From Sphingomonas sp. LY54 (lineage in GTDB: Bacteria > Pseudomonadota > Alphaproteobacteria > Sphingomonadales > Sphingomonadaceae): a stretch of DNA of 64,000 nucleotides. The stretch is taken from the NCBI RefSeq assembly GCF_035594035.1, contig NZ_CP141588.1:1116001-1180000 (forward strand), written 5' to 3'. The notes under the pieces are model-generated. The model worked only from the letters and a program-made list of their open reading frames with translations, searched no databases and had not been told where the DNA came from. Within the stretch, counting starts at the first letter, position 1; each line of letters opens with the position of its first letter. Positions 33,273 through 42,838 of this stretch are shown one piece after another. Both the position numbers and the translations under genes were made by a program.

Positions 33273-34859
33273 TCAGCGGACCGTCGGGCGTTCCTCGTCG
33301 ATGCCGGGGATCGGCGGCTCGATATCGTGAATATCGCTCTCGTGCACCTCGACGTGGCCGCGGCCGAGATGGCTGTTGCGATAGCCGTAGACAAAGTAGA
33401 GCACGAAGCCGATCGCGGCCCAGGCGGGCAGCACGATCATCGCCTCGAACGGCAGGTTGAAGAACAGGAACAGGCAGCCCGCGATCGTGAGCGGACCGAC
33501 GAGCCACAGGGCCGGGGTCCGGAACGGACGCGGCCTGTTCGGTTCCCTCCGACGCAGCATCATGACCGCAACCGCGACCATGAAGAAGGCGTAGAGCGTG
33601 CCGGCATTGGCGACGTCCGCGAGCTGACCCACCGGCAGGAAGGCGGCTGTGAACGCGACCACCGCGCCGGTAATCGCGGTCACGACATACGGCGTCTTCC
33701 ACTTCGGGTGGATCTTCGACAGACCCTCCGGCAGCAGTCCATCGCGCGACATCACGAAGAAGATGCGGGTCTGACCGAACAGCAGGATCAGGATCACCGA
33801 CGGCAGCGCCACGAACGCCGCGATGCCCAGCATGTTGCCGATGCCGCTGAAGCCGATCTCGCGCAGCACATGTGCCAGCGCCTCGTTCGAGCAGACCAGC
33901 ATGCCGGCAAATTCGGGCAACGCGCACTGGCGCGCGAGCTCTTCCGAACCGGCCGGGAAGGGGATGCCGTTCGGCCCCATGATCGGCTGGCCTCCGACCG
34001 AGCCGATCGCGCCCGCCGCGACCAGGATGTAGAAGACGGTGCAGAAGAGCAGCGAGCCGATGAGACCGATCGGGACGTTGCGCTGCGGGTTCTTAGTCTC
34101 TTCGGCCGCGGTGGAAACCGCGTCGAAGCCGACATAGGCGAAGAACATCGTCGCCGCGGCGCCGACGGCGCCGATGCCCGAGCCGAACCCGCCGAACACG
34201 CCGGCCGGCAGGAACGGGTTGAAATTATCGAGATCCGACCGCGGCAGCGTCAGCACGATGAACGCCGTGAGCGCCGCGACCTTGATCGCCACCAGCACGG
34301 CGTTGACGCGCGCGCTCTCGGTGGTGCCGATCATCAGCAGCCACGTGACGAGCAGGGCGATGGCGACCGCCGGCAGATTGATGAAGCCGCCCGGAGCGCC
34401 GCCCAGCGCGAGCGGGCCGGCGCTGAGGAACGCGGGAAGCTGAACCCCCAGGAACTGGTTGAGTATGGTCCCTGTGAAATAGCCGGACCACCCGACCGAC
34501 ACGGCCGACGCGGCCACTGCATATTCGAGAACCAGGGCCCATCCCACCGACCAGGCGAGCAATTCGCCCATGACCGAATAGGTGTAAGTGTAAGCCGAGC
34601 CCGCCACCGGGATCATTGCCGCGATCTCAGCATAGCAGAGCGCCGCGACGATGCAGATCGCGCCGGCGATGGCGAAGGCCAGCATGAGCCCCGGACCGGC
34701 TTTCTGCGCGCCGGCCGAAGTCAATACGAAGATGCCCGTGCCAATGACGCAGCCGATGCCGAACAAGGTCAGTTGCAGCGCGCCCAGCGTGCGGTGCAGC
34801 GATTTCTTTTCGGCGGTAGCAAGAATGGCATCGAGAGGCTTTACGCGCCCGAATATCAT
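33273..34859 (-). CDS. APC family amino-acid permease (cationic amino-acid transporter-like)
   Basis: A 528-residue membrane protein with about 12 to 14 hydrophobic helices. TM1 carries GIGCVIGTGIFVLTSAGA, the APC-family substrate-binding motif, and FFAYVGFDAVSTAAEETKNPQRNVPIG is the TM6-7 consensus of cationic amino-acid transporters. The ATG at 34859 is chosen because AAGGGGG precedes it; the frame extends to 34880. A long loop near residues 290-330 with cysteines is notable. The substrate is probably an amino acid. Confidence 0.92.
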   Translation of the reverse strand: MIFGRVKPLDAILATAEKKSLHRTLGALQLTLFGIGCVIGTGIFVLTSAGAQKAGPGLMLAFAIAGAICIVAALCYAEIAAMIPVAGSAYTYTYSVMGELLAWSVGWALVLEYAVAASAVSVGWSGYFTGTILNQFLGVQLPAFLSAGPLALGGAPGGFINLPAVAIALLVTWLLMIGTTESARVNAVLVAIKVAALTAFIVLTLPRSDLDNFNPFLPAGVFGGFGSGIGAVGAAATMFFAYVGFDAVSTAAEETKNPQRNVPIGLIGSLLFCTVFYILVAAGAIGSVGGQPIMGPNGIPFPAGSEELARQCALPEFAGMLVCSNEALAHVLREIGFSGIGNMLGIAAFVALPSVILILLFGQTRIFFVMSRDGLLPEGLSKIHPKWKTPYVVTAITGAVVAFTAAFLPVGQLADVANAGTLYAFFMVAVAVMMLRRREPNRPRPFRTPALWLVGPLTIAGCLFLFFNLPFEAMIVLPAWAAIGFVLYFVYGYRNSHLGRGHVEVHESDIHDIEPPIPGIDEERPTVR

Positions 34860-34989
34860 GTCCGTCCCCCTTGGGAGCACGGCGTCACTGCGCCGTGCCT
34901 GGTTGTTATCGGCGCGGAACCTAGCGGCTTATTCCAGGCCCGCCTAGATAAAATGCCGCCTATTCACGTGAAGGAAAAGTGAATGGGTT

Positions 34990-35367
34990 CTAGCGGGACA
35001 GCATCGGCCCGAGCGGCCGTCCGGCGAAGATATGGACATGGAGATGCGGCACTTCCTGGCCGCTGTCCGGCCCGGCATTGGCGAGCAGGCGATAGCCGGG
35101 CTCCAGCAGCCCCGCTTCACGGGCAATGCGACCGACGGCGCGGACGAAGCCGGCTATCTCCTCGTTCGATGCGCGCCCAGAAAAGTCATCCCACGACACG
35201 TAGGCGCCCCTGGGAATGACGAGGATGTGGGTCGGCGCCTGCGGGTTGATGTCGTTGAAGGCGAGCGCATGCTCGTCCTCATAGACCTTCGAGCAGGGAA
35301 TCTCGCCGCGCAGGATGCGGGCGAAGATATTGTTTGTATCGTAGGGCTTGGTCGCATCGATCGGCAT
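34990..35367 (-). CDS. HIT family protein (HinT-like nucleotide hydrolase)
   Basis: A 125-residue histidine-triad protein with the HxHxH motif HLHVH near residue 110 and the N-terminal NIFARILRGEIPCSKVYEDE consensus. It is probably a purine nucleoside phosphoramidase. It diverges from sspB. Confidence 0.94.
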   Translation of the reverse strand: MPIDATKPYDTNNIFARILRGEIPCSKVYEDEHALAFNDINPQAPTHILVIPRGAYVSWDDFSGRASNEEIAGFVRAVGRIAREAGLLEPGYRLLANAGPDSGQEVPHLHVHIFAGRPLGPMLSR

Positions 35368-35462
35368 CGGCAGGGTCCTTCGGGAACGGCGGAATCAAAC
35401 AAGCACGCATGTTAGGAGCAACGCGCTTGACCCGTCACGGGGCTTCGTTACCAGATGCCAAA

Positions 35463-35945
35463 ATGAGTGACGACACGCCCGATAGCCTGATTCCCTACGA
35501 CGAAATCGTGCAGGAGGCCCTGCGCGCGGTCGTCGGCCGTGTGCTTGGCGAAGTCGAAGCGACCGGCACGCTGCCGGGCGAGCACCATTTCTACATCACC
35601 TTCAAGACCGCCGCCCCGGGCGTCGACATCCCCAAGCACCTTTCCGAGCGGTTCCCGGACGAGATGACGATCGTCATCCAGAACCGCTTCTGGGATTTGA
35701 AGGTAGGCGAGGACGGCTTCGAGGTCGGCCTTAGCTTCAACCAGTCGCCGGCGCGTCTGGTCATTCCGTTCGCGGCGATCACCGGCTTCGTCGATCCGGC
35801 GGTCAACTTCGCGCTCCAGTTCCAGGCGCAGGCCGAGGAAGCCCCGCAGGAGCATGAGGAAGCCGAGAACGACCATCCGCCTGCGCCGCAGCCGGCCGGG
35901 GACGGATCGAATGTCGTTTCCGTGGATTTCAGCCGCAAGAAATAG
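35463..35945 (+). CDS. sspB: SspB-type ClpXP adaptor
   Basis: A 160-residue protein matching the alphaproteobacterial SspB (SspB-alpha) family: LIPYDEIVQEALRAVVGRVL, HHFYITFKTAAPGVDIP, FWDLKVGEDGFEVGLSFN and IPFAAITGFVDPAVNFAL, then an acidic/Pro linker and a basic C-terminal tail (VVSVDFSRKK) that docks on ClpX. It delivers ssrA-tagged proteins for degradation. The ATG at 35463 is chosen from family length. Confidence 0.93.
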   Translation: MSDDTPDSLIPYDEIVQEALRAVVGRVLGEVEATGTLPGEHHFYITFKTAAPGVDIPKHLSERFPDEMTIVIQNRFWDLKVGEDGFEVGLSFNQSPARLVIPFAAITGFVDPAVNFALQFQAQAEEAPQEHEEAENDHPPAPQPAGDGSNVVSVDFSRKK

Positions 35946-36004
35946 GGGCGTTCGCGGCCGGCCGTCCGGGCCGAGCCTGTCGAGCCCCTTAAACGGGGGA
36001 GCCG

Positions 36005-37399
36005 ATGACGAGCGAGATGCGCACCGAGAGTGACAGCTTCGGCCCGATCGAAGTGCCGGCCGACGCTTATTGGGGCGCGCAGACGCAGCGCTCGATCGAC
36101 AATTTCCCGTTCGGCCCGCGCGAGCAGATGCCGCCCGAGATCCTCCATGCGCTCGGCTTCGTGAAGCAGGCGGCGGCGCGGGTGAACGCCCGGATCGCCG
36201 GCCTCGACGCCGGGCTCGCCGAGGCGATCCAGCAGGCCGCGGCCGAAGTCGCAGCCGGCGGGCATGACGACCAGTTCCCGCTGGTCATCTGGCAGACCGG
36301 TTCCGGCACGCAATCGAACATGAACGCCAACGAGGTGATCGCCGGGCGCGCCAACGAGGTGCTGACCGGCCGCCGCGGCGGCAAAGAGCCGGTCCATCCC
36401 AACGACCATGTCAACAAGAGCCAGTCCTCCAACGACAGCTTCCCGACCGCGATGCACGTGGCGGCGGCTCGGGCCGTCCGACGGCGGCTGATCCCGGCGC
36501 TGACGCGGATGCGCGATCGCCTTGCCGCCCAGGCCGAGGCCTGGGACCGGATCGTCAAGATCGGCCGCACCCACCTCCAGGACGCGACGCCGTTGACGCT
36601 CGGCCAGGAATTTTCCGGTTACGCCCAGCAGCTCACCGACGGCATCGCGCGGGTGGAGGCGGTCCTGCCGCGCCTTTATCGCCTTGCCCAGGGCGGCACC
36701 GCCGTCGGCACGGGCCTCAACGCGCCGGACGGCTTTGCCCAGGCCTTCGCCGCGGAGATGGCGAAGCTTACCCAGCTTCCGTTCGAGACGGCGCCCAACA
36801 AGTTCGAGGCGCTGGCGACCCACGACACGCTGGTGGAGCTTTCGGGCGTGCTCAACGTGCTGGCCGTGTCGCTGAGCAAGATCGCCAACGACATCCGCCT
36901 GCTCGGCTCCGGCCCGCGCTGCGGCCTTGGCGAGCTGAGGCTGCCCGAGAACGAGCCAGGCAGCTCGATCATGCCGGGCAAGGTCAACCCGACCCAGGCC
37001 GAGATGCTGACGATGGTGGCGGCGCAGGTGATGGGAAACCATGTCGCCGTGACGGTCGGCGGACTGCAGGGCCATCTCGAGCTCAACGTGTTCAAGCCGC
37101 TGATCGGCGCCAATGTGCTGCGCTCGATCGACCTGCTCTCAACCGGCATGGAGAGCTTCACCGAGCGGACGCTCGACGGACTCGCTCCCGACGAGGCCCG
37201 CATCGCGGCGTTGCTGGAACGCTCGCTGATGCTGGTGACGGCGCTGGCGCCCGAAATCGGCTACGACAACGCGGCGAAGATCGCCAAGCACGCCCACGAA
37301 CAGGGGCTGACGCTGCGCGAAGCGGGGCTCGCCCTCGGCCTCGTCGACGCCGAGACGTTCGATAGAATTGTCCGCCCGGAAGCGATGCTCGGCCGCTGA
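36005..37399 (+). CDS. fumC: Class II fumarate hydratase
   Basis: A 464-residue TCA-cycle enzyme converting fumarate to malate. It has the N-terminal [51 protein letters not shown] and the signature loop [13 protein letters not shown] near residue 319. Full length, no Fe-S motif. Confidence 0.97.
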   Translation: MTSEMRTESDSFGPIEVPADAYWGAQTQRSIDNFPFGPREQMPPEILHALGFVKQAAARVNARIAGLDAGLAEAIQQAAAEVAAGGHDDQFPLVIWQTGSGTQSNMNANEVIAGRANEVLTGRRGGKEPVHPNDHVNKSQSSNDSFPTAMHVAAARAVRRRLIPALTRMRDRLAAQAEAWDRIVKIGRTHLQDATPLTLGQEFSGYAQQLTDGIARVEAVLPRLYRLAQGGTAVGTGLNAPDGFAQAFAAEMAKLTQLPFETAPNKFEALATHDTLVELSGVLNVLAVSLSKIANDIRLLGSGPRCGLGELRLPENEPGSSIMPGKVNPTQAEMLTMVAAQVMGNHVAVTVGGLQGHLELNVFKPLIGANVLRSIDLLSTGMESFTERTLDGLAPDEARIAALLERSLMLVTALAPEIGYDNAAKIAKHAHEQGLTLREAGLALGLVDAETFDRIVRPEAMLGR

Positions 37400-37424
37400 A
37401 CTGATCGAGATCAGCCACTTCTAC

Positions 37425-37450
37425 GGAACCGCGCGCACGGTTGCTTGGTT
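37425..37450 (+). promoter_or_regulatory. EcfG-like promoter upstream of the amidinotransferase-family gene
   Basis: GGAAC (37425-37429), N17, GGTT (37447-37450): one mismatch to consensus, 50 bp before the ATG at 37501. It would place this gene in the stress regulon. Single matches with one mismatch can arise by chance. Confidence 0.4.
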
Positions 37451-37500
37451 TAGCTCCCGTAACCAACCGCCGATCTTTCTGGCCAAAAGCAGAGACTTGC

Positions 37501-38424
37501 ATGCTGTTCGACTTTACGCCGGCCGAGCCCGCGATCGGCGACGGCCTGGTCCTCTCCGAGGTTCGTCCCCGCTGGGGTGTCGATTCCGAATATGGCCGCC
37601 TCACCGACGTGATGGTGTCGCCGCCGCCGCATCTCGAGATCGTGCCGTGCAACAGCGTCGCCATCGACGCGCTCGCGCAAGGCTTGGTCTGCTGCGCCGA
37701 GACCGCGGAACGCCAGCACCAGGCCCTGGTCCGGGCACTCGATGACGAAGGCGTGCGTTGCCACGTCGTGCCGGCGGCGAGCGACATGCCCGATCTGTCG
37801 TTCACACGCGATTCGACGCTGATGACGCCGTGGGGTCTGCTCGCGCTTCGGCCTGCCCTCGGCCATCGGGCGCGCGAAGTCTGCCATGTTCTGGCAGAGG
37901 CGCAGGCCTCGGGCGTCCCCTATCTCGGCGCGATCGAGGAAGGGAGCATCGAAGGCGGCGACATCTGCCTGCTGCGGCCGGGCACGATCGTGATCGGCTA
38001 CTCGGGCGAACGCACCGACAGGATCGGCGCGCAGGCGCTCGCGCGATTGTTCGAGCGGCGCGGGTGGGACGCTATCGTCACCCGCTTCGCGCCCGAGCAT
38101 CTGCATCTCGATACCTTGTTCACGATGCTCGATCGCGACCGCGCGGTGGCTTGCATCGAAGCGCTGGAGCCGGCTTTCGTCGAGCGAATCCGCAAGCTCG
38201 GCGTCGAGCTGATCCCCGTCACCCTCGACGAGGTCCGCCAGCTCGGCGCCAATCTGGTCAGCCTCGGCGGCGGCCGGATCCTGTCGTCGGCGGGCTGCAG
38301 CCGCATCAACCTGAAGCTCGCCGAGTTCGGCTATCGCGTGATTGCCGTGGAGATCGACCAGTTCGTGCGATGCGGCGGCGGCGTCCATTGTCTGACGATG
38401 CCGCTGGCGCGCCGGCCGGGCTGA
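37501..38424 (+). CDS. Amidinotransferase / dimethylarginine dimethylaminohydrolase family protein
   Basis: A 307-residue protein of the guanidino-group modifying superfamily. Motifs: FTRDSTLMTPWGLLALRP (about 103), EGGDICLL (about 143), HLHLDTLFTML with the catalytic His (about 201), and RCGGGVHCLTMPL with the nucleophilic Cys near the C-terminus. It likely hydrolyses or transfers an amidino group of arginine or a derivative; DDAH or arginine deiminase activity is plausible. The ATG at 37501 is preferred because the residues encoded upstream in the frame have no homology pattern. Confidence 0.88.
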   Translation: MLFDFTPAEPAIGDGLVLSEVRPRWGVDSEYGRLTDVMVSPPPHLEIVPCNSVAIDALAQGLVCCAETAERQHQALVRALDDEGVRCHVVPAASDMPDLSFTRDSTLMTPWGLLALRPALGHRAREVCHVLAEAQASGVPYLGAIEEGSIEGGDICLLRPGTIVIGYSGERTDRIGAQALARLFERRGWDAIVTRFAPEHLHLDTLFTMLDRDRAVACIEALEPAFVERIRKLGVELIPVTLDEVRQLGANLVSLGGGRILSSAGCSRINLKLAEFGYRVIAVEIDQFVRCGGGVHCLTMPLARRPG

Positions 38425-38427
38425 CGC

Positions 38428-38988
38428 TCAGCCGGCCTGCCAGACGCGGATCGCGTCGACCGGCGCGACCAGCATCAGGACGTTAAGCGTCAGATTGTCG
38501 CGGATCGTCCACAAGGTCAGCAGCTCGAATGCGATTGCGATCGCAACGGTCGCCCAGACCGGCAGGCGGCGCGCCAGCAGGAAGCCGAGCGTCATCCAGC
38601 CGATGTCGGCCACTGAATTCAGCACGCTGTCGCCGTTATAGCCGAAGGCGAAGGTCGCCTCGCGATAGCGGTCGATAATGAACTGGCTGTTCTCCAGCAG
38701 TTCCCAGGCGGCCTCGATCGCCACCGCGGCGAGCCAGCGTTCGCCGAATGGGTTGCGGCGGAGGAAAAGCCAGCCGAACCAGTAGAAGAGAAATCCGTGG
38801 ATGATGTGGCTGGGCGTGTACCAGTCCGCGATATGCTGGCTGTTGTCGGCGCTCTGCACCGCGCCGGTCCACAATTTGACGTCGCCGCAGGTGCAGATCG
38901 GCGGACGGCCCATGGCCAGCAATACGATTATCGTCAGCGCGACCATCAAGGCCGCGATCAGCCAGTGGCGCCGCTCGATCGCCCTCAT
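38428..38988 (-). CDS. DUF2585 (UPF0314) family membrane protein
   Basis: A 186-residue membrane protein with about five helices. The conserved core is LWTGAVQSADNSQHIADWYTPSHIIHGFLFYW and WELLENSQFIIDRYREATFAFGYNGDSVLNS, the hallmark of the DUF2585 family. Function is unknown. The ATG overlaps the stop of the DUF1697 gene (ATGA). Confidence 0.88.
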   Translation of the reverse strand: MRAIERRHWLIAALMVALTIIVLLAMGRPPICTCGDVKLWTGAVQSADNSQHIADWYTPSHIIHGFLFYWFGWLFLRRNPFGERWLAAVAIEAAWELLENSQFIIDRYREATFAFGYNGDSVLNSVADIGWMTLGFLLARRLPVWATVAIAIAFELLTLWTIRDNLTLNVLMLVAPVDAIRVWQAG

Positions 38989-39521
38989 TGCGCGAGCATT
39001 TCGCAGAGCGCCTGCACCGTCCGCCAGTTGCGGCTGGTGGCGGGCGAGCCGATGGCGCGATCGATCAGGGTCGGCGTCAGCTTCGATCGGCCCGAACCGG
39101 CGGGATAATCGATCCACAGCGCGCCACCGGCCTCAGCCACCCTTTCGGCGTCGGCCGCGCGCCTCTCAAGGGCGGCAGCGGCCCCGACCGCGGGCGGCGC
39201 CTTCGAGACGAGCAGCATGACGAGGTTGGGGCGTGCGGCAGATGCGTCCGCGAAGGGGTTGGCCGCGGCGTGCGCCGCCCATTGCGCTGCCGACCTGACG
39301 ACGACGTCGACGGCGATGCCGAACCGCTCCGCCGACGCTTTCTCGAGCTGCGCCTCGAGCCCTTCCGGTTCGCCCTGAGCCGAGAAAACGACGTTGCCGC
39401 TCTGGATGTAGGTGGCGACGTCGGTCCAGCCGATCGCGTCGCAAAGATCGCGCAATTCCGCCATGGGGACCTTGCGGCCGCCGACATTGACGGCTCTCAG
39501 AAGCGCGACGAACCGTAACAT
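38985..39521 (-). CDS. DUF1697 family protein
   Basis: A 178-residue protein with the DUF1697 pattern: FVALLRAVNVGGRKVPMAELRDL, TYIQSGNVVFSA, NPFADAS and KLTPTLIDRAIGSPATSRNWRTV. Function is unknown. It is coupled to the downstream DUF2585 gene by a 4-bp overlap. Confidence 0.92.
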   Translation of the reverse strand: MLRFVALLRAVNVGGRKVPMAELRDLCDAIGWTDVATYIQSGNVVFSAQGEPEGLEAQLEKASAERFGIAVDVVVRSAAQWAAHAAANPFADASAARPNLVMLLVSKAPPAVGAAAALERRAADAERVAEAGGALWIDYPAGSGRSKLTPTLIDRAIGSPATSRNWRTVQALCEMLAQ

Positions 39522-39712
39522 TGCCGTACCGATAGCACTTGAATTCGCCCCCGCCTCCCATATTTTGAAGGAGCGGACCGGGCCCCTCTGGCGGCTGTCC
39601 CTGCGACAGTCGTGATGTCGGACCGCATCGGGTTAGCTCGATGCAGGTTCAATTGCCCCTGTCTCTGCATCAGCTAGCCCGATCGATTTCACATCGATTG
39701 AGGAAGCTGAAC

Positions 39713-39886
39713 ATGAACCCCATCATCGCCCGTATGGCCTCCGTCCACCGCAAGCTGGACGACGAGATACGCCGCGAGCGCAAGCGCCGCGCGCCGGACG
39801 TCTTCCGGATGCAGCGGCTCAAGAAACTGAAGCTGGCGATCAAGGACCGGCTGTACCGCCGCGCGGGACACCTTCTTCCCGCCTGA
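39713..39886 (+). CDS. YdcH family (DUF465) small protein
   Basis: A 57-residue helical protein: ARMASVHRKLDDEIRRERKRRAPDVFRMQRLKKLKLAIKDRL, the typical DUF465 helical hairpin. The ATG at 39713 is internal to a longer frame but fits the family length. Function is unknown. Confidence 0.85.
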   Translation: MNPIIARMASVHRKLDDEIRRERKRRAPDVFRMQRLKKLKLAIKDRLYRRAGHLLPA

Positions 39887-39994
39887 AGCGCAGGCGTACC
39901 GGCGGCCCGCATGCCCCCGCGGAGCGCCGGCCTTTTCCTCGCCGGCCATGGCCGGCGGCTTGACGGGCACCCTTGCCCCACGCCACTAGCGCGC

Positions 39995-40627
39995 ATGGCC
40001 ACCAGTCAGAATCTCCGGCGGCGCGGGCTGCTGTTCGTCCTTTCCAGCCCCAGCGGCGCGGGCAAATCCACCATCGCCAAGATGCTGCTGGCGCGCGACC
40101 AGGACATTTCACTGTCTGTCTCGGCGACGACGCGGCCGATCCGCGACGGCGAGATCGACGGCCGCGACTATCATTTCGTGACCGACGCGGACTTCGATCG
40201 CATGGTCGAGAGCGGCTCGTTCCTCGAATGGGCGCACGTCTTCGGACGGCGCTACGGCACTTTGATCTCCGAAGTCAGCCAGTCGATCCAGGACGGCTGC
40301 GACGTGCTGCTCGACATCGACTGGCAGGGCACCCAGCAATTGAAGCAGGTCGACCCTGACATCGTCCGCGTCTTCATCCTCCCGCCCTCGATGGACGAGC
40401 TCGAGCGCCGCCTGCGCGCGCGCGGCACCGACAGCGAGGAAGTCATACACGGACGGATGGAACGCGCCGCTGCCGAGATCAGCCACTGGGCTGAATATGA
40501 TTATGTGCTGATCAACGAGGATGCCGGGGTCTGCCTCGACAAGGTGCATTCGATCCTCGAAGCCGAGCGGATGAAGCGCTCGCGCCGCATCGGCCTCACC
40601 GATTTCGTCCGCGGCCTGATCGGCTGA
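39995..40627 (+). CDS. gmk: Guanylate kinase
   Basis: A 210-residue kinase converting GMP to GDP. P-loop LSSPSGAGKSTIAK at about 16, SVSATTRPIRDGEIDGRDYHFV, EWAHVFGRRYGT, and the lid IFILPPSMDELERRLRARGTD. The start at 39995 (MATSQN) is chosen from the family; upstream residues in the frame are non-homologous. Confidence 0.97.
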   Translation: MATSQNLRRRGLLFVLSSPSGAGKSTIAKMLLARDQDISLSVSATTRPIRDGEIDGRDYHFVTDADFDRMVESGSFLEWAHVFGRRYGTLISEVSQSIQDGCDVLLDIDWQGTQQLKQVDPDIVRVFILPPSMDELERRLRARGTDSEEVIHGRMERAAAEISHWAEYDYVLINEDAGVCLDKVHSILEAERMKRSRRIGLTDFVRGLIG

Positions 40628-40691
40628 CGCGTCTTTTTCCGTTCCGCCGCGTTTCGATACTGTTTCGCAGGCAGAATAAGGGGAGGAACGC

Positions 40692-41270
40692 ATGGGACGC
40701 ATCATCATCGGCGCCATGGCCGCGGCCGTCGCCATGTTCATCATCGGCTTCATCTTCTTCGCCACGCCGCTGATGAAGCTCGGCACGGGCAGCATCGACA
40801 ATGCCCAGGCCGCGACCGTGCAGCGCGCATTGGCCGCCAACCTCCCTGCCACGGGTACTTATTTCATCCCCGGCGCCGACACGCCCGAGCAGACCGTGAT
40901 GTACGGCCAGGGGCCGATCGCCACCGTCCATTACAATGTCGGCGGCTTCTCGGTCGCGGATCCGGGCGCCATCGTGGGCGGACTGATCTTCAACTTCGTC
41001 GTGGCACTGCTGATCGGCGCGGCACTGATGGCCGTGGCCGGACGTGTGACCGATTTCCCCTCGCAGGCCCGGCTGATCATCCTGTTCGCGGTCGCCGGCG
41101 CGGCCTACACCCATCTCGGAGAGCCGATCTGGTATCACCACGACTGGGGCCACTTCATCTACCTGTTCATCGCCGACGCGCTCGCGCTCGCGGTCGCGGG
41201 ACTGGTGATCGCGCGCTGGTTCCTGGGCGGGGTCCGCCGCGTGCCGACGGACGCGCCTAGCGAGGTTTGA
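40692..41270 (+). CDS. Membrane protein of unknown function (192 aa)
   Basis: Four hydrophobic segments: TM1 at about 4-26, then a periplasmic region of about 70 residues (TGTYFIPGADTPEQTVMYG), TM2 at about 98-118, TM3 at about 128-145, and TM4 at about 155-178. It carries HLGEPIWYHHDWGHF, a His-rich stretch before the last helix. AGGGGAGG lies before the ATG. It converges on the ATP12 gene and overlaps it by 14 bp. No family is recognised. Confidence 0.75.
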   Translation: MGRIIIGAMAAAVAMFIIGFIFFATPLMKLGTGSIDNAQAATVQRALAANLPATGTYFIPGADTPEQTVMYGQGPIATVHYNVGGFSVADPGAIVGGLIFNFVVALLIGAALMAVAGRVTDFPSQARLIILFAVAGAAYTHLGEPIWYHHDWGHFIYLFIADALALAVAGLVIARWFLGGVRRVPTDAPSEV

Positions 41271-41955
41271 GCAGGGTCAGGAAGCGGTAGCCGGCCTCGA
41301 AGTCGCGGCGACGGTTGTCGAGCATGGCTGTGGCCTCGGCATCCTCGCCCCAGTGCTCGGCCTGGAAGGCTTCGTCGACGGTGGCAGCGGTCCAGGCGCG
41401 GCCGAGATCGACGGCCTCCTCGGCCAGCGCCAGCGCGATCACCAGCGAGCCGGTGATCGTCACCAAAGGCGCCAGGGCCGCCAGCTCGAACGGGTCGCGC
41501 GTGGCGATGGCCTGATCGAGCTGCTTCAGCGTCATTTCGTGCTGGGCCTTGTGCATGACGCCGCACACGATCTCGAAATCGATATCGAACCGGCGCCGCG
41601 CCCAAGCCAGGATCGGGTCCCAATGCTCGGCCTGGCGCTCGACGAGAGCATTGGGGTGCTCGGCGCGGTAGCAGAGCAAATCGCTCTCGCCGTAGGACGC
41701 GAGGCCGCGGGCGAATGTCTCCCGATCGGTCGCGACGCGGTCGATCGCCGCATTGGCGAGGCCGGTCAGCGGCATCGAGCGCGGATCGACCTTCTCGCCC
41801 TGCGCATCCCATTCGGCCGCAATCGCCCGGCCGAGCGCCTCGGTCGGCACGACAAGCGGGTTGCGCGCCGGCGTCTTTACCGGGCGGTCGTCGAGGAAGA
41901 TCTGCCAGGCGCCGTCGAGCGGACGGGCCGACGCCTGCGTATAAAAGCGCTTCAA
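41257..41955 (-). CDS. ATP12 family F1-ATPase assembly chaperone
   Basis: A 232-residue ATP12 chaperone, which protects the alpha subunit of F1-ATPase during assembly. It has KRFYTQASARPLDGAWQIFLDDRPVKTPARNPL, the conserved AEWDAQGEKVDPRSMPLTGLANAAID and the ESDLLCYRAEHP motif. I chose TTG at 41955 because most homologues begin M-KRFY and because TTGA overlaps the upstream stop. A GTG at 41973 is the alternative. It is last in a five-gene overlapping chain. Confidence 0.9.
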   Translation of the reverse strand: MKRFYTQASARPLDGAWQIFLDDRPVKTPARNPLVVPTEALGRAIAAEWDAQGEKVDPRSMPLTGLANAAIDRVATDRETFARGLASYGESDLLCYRAEHPNALVERQAEHWDPILAWARRRFDIDFEIVCGVMHKAQHEMTLKQLDQAIATRDPFELAALAPLVTITGSLVIALALAEEAVDLGRAWTAATVDEAFQAEHWGEDAEATAMLDNRRRDFEAGYRFLTLLKPR

Positions 41956-42182
41956 GGCTCGGGCGTCCGCCACTTGCGCGCCAGATATTTCGGCGCGCCG
42001 AAGCTGGCGACGAGGCCGATCAGCGCCATCGGAAGGCCGATCTCGGGCGCTCCACCTTCGCGAACCATGCCGGTCTGCCAGATGAGCAGGCCGATCAGCA
42101 CCACGACCGTGGCGGCAATCCGCACCACGTTCATCATGATGAAGCGGTTCCGCCACATCGCCTGTTCCTGCTCAGGGGTCAT
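41952..42182 (-). CDS. Small membrane protein between HAD and ATP12 genes (76 aa)
   Basis: A 76-residue protein with two hydrophobic segments (about 19-36 and 48-63) and a basic C-terminus (KYLARKWRTPEP). The ATG overlaps the HAD stop, and its stop overlaps the ATP12 start, so translation is coupled on both sides. No family is recognised beyond its usual position before ATP12. Confidence 0.8.
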   Translation of the reverse strand: MTPEQEQAMWRNRFIMMNVVRIAATVVVLIGLLIWQTGMVREGGAPEIGLPMALIGLVASFGAPKYLARKWRTPEP

Positions 42183-42838
42183 GCAAGCGCCTTTGCGAGT
42201 TCGAGGATGTCCAACGGATGGGCGACGATATGGTCCGCCCCGGCCGCCACCAATTCTTCCGCGTCGTGATAGCCCCAGGTGACCCCGATCGCGGTGACAC
42301 CGGCGGCGCGCGCCATCGCCATGTCGAAGCTGGTGTCGCCGATCATCAGCGTCGTCCCGGGCGCGGCCCCGGCCTCGGCCATCGCCTGCTCGACCATCGA
42401 GGGATGCGGCTTGGACGGGTGACGGTCGGCGGTCTGCAGCGTCACGAAGCGCGGCTTCAGGCCGTGATGGTCGAGGCAGATGCGGAGGCCGCGATCCGAT
42501 TTGCCGGTGGCGACGCCGAGCAGCCAGCCATCCAGGTCGAGCTGCTCGATCAGCGCGGCAATACCCTCGTACAGCGGCTCGTCGACCAGGCCCTTGCCGC
42601 GCAGGCGGTGGAAGGCCAGCTTGTAATCCTCGGCAAGGCGCACGTGGAATTCAGGCTCATGCTCGGGAAGCATCACCTGCATCGCCTCGACCAGGCTGAG
42701 GCCGACGACGCGGCGCGTGCGCTCGCGCTCGGGCGCATCGAGCCCGGCGCGGGCGAAGCAGTCCTCCATCGCCAGGCAGATGTTGATCTGGCTGTCGACC
42801 AAAGTCCCGTCGCAATCGAAGATGGCGAGCCGGTTCAC
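42179..42838 (-). CDS. HAD hydrolase, phosphoglycolate-phosphatase-like
   Basis: A 219-residue HAD phosphatase: motif I FDCDGTLVDSQ at about 6-16, motif II GVATGKSDRG, the Lys in SKPHPSM, and motif IV MIGDTSFDMAMARAAG. Cap domain C1 type. The start is GTG at 42838, overlapping the pseudouridine-synthase stop (GTGA). The exact substrate is not readable from sequence. Confidence 0.9.
   Translation of the reverse strand: MNRLAIFDCDGTLVDSQINICLAMEDCFARAGLDAPERERTRRVVGLSLVEAMQVMLPEHEPEFHVRLAEDYKLAFHRLRGKGLVDEPLYEGIAALIEQLDLDGWLLGVATGKSDRGLRICLDHHGLKPRFVTLQTADRHPSKPHPSMVEQAMAEAGAAPGTTLMIGDTSFDMAMARAAGVTAIGVTWGYHDAEELVAAGADHIVAHPLDILELAKALA

Noticed and set aside
32103..34982. A 959-codon plus-strand frame across the PfkB gene, a terminator and the permease gene
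   Set aside because: It runs through a strong intrinsic terminator and is antisense to a clear transporter. The translation is Arg/His-rich noise.
35950..35995. GAGCCTGTCGAGCC-type repeat between sspB and fumC
   Set aside because: It resembles a common short intergenic repeat, but only a partial single copy is seen here, so it was not listed as a repeat family.
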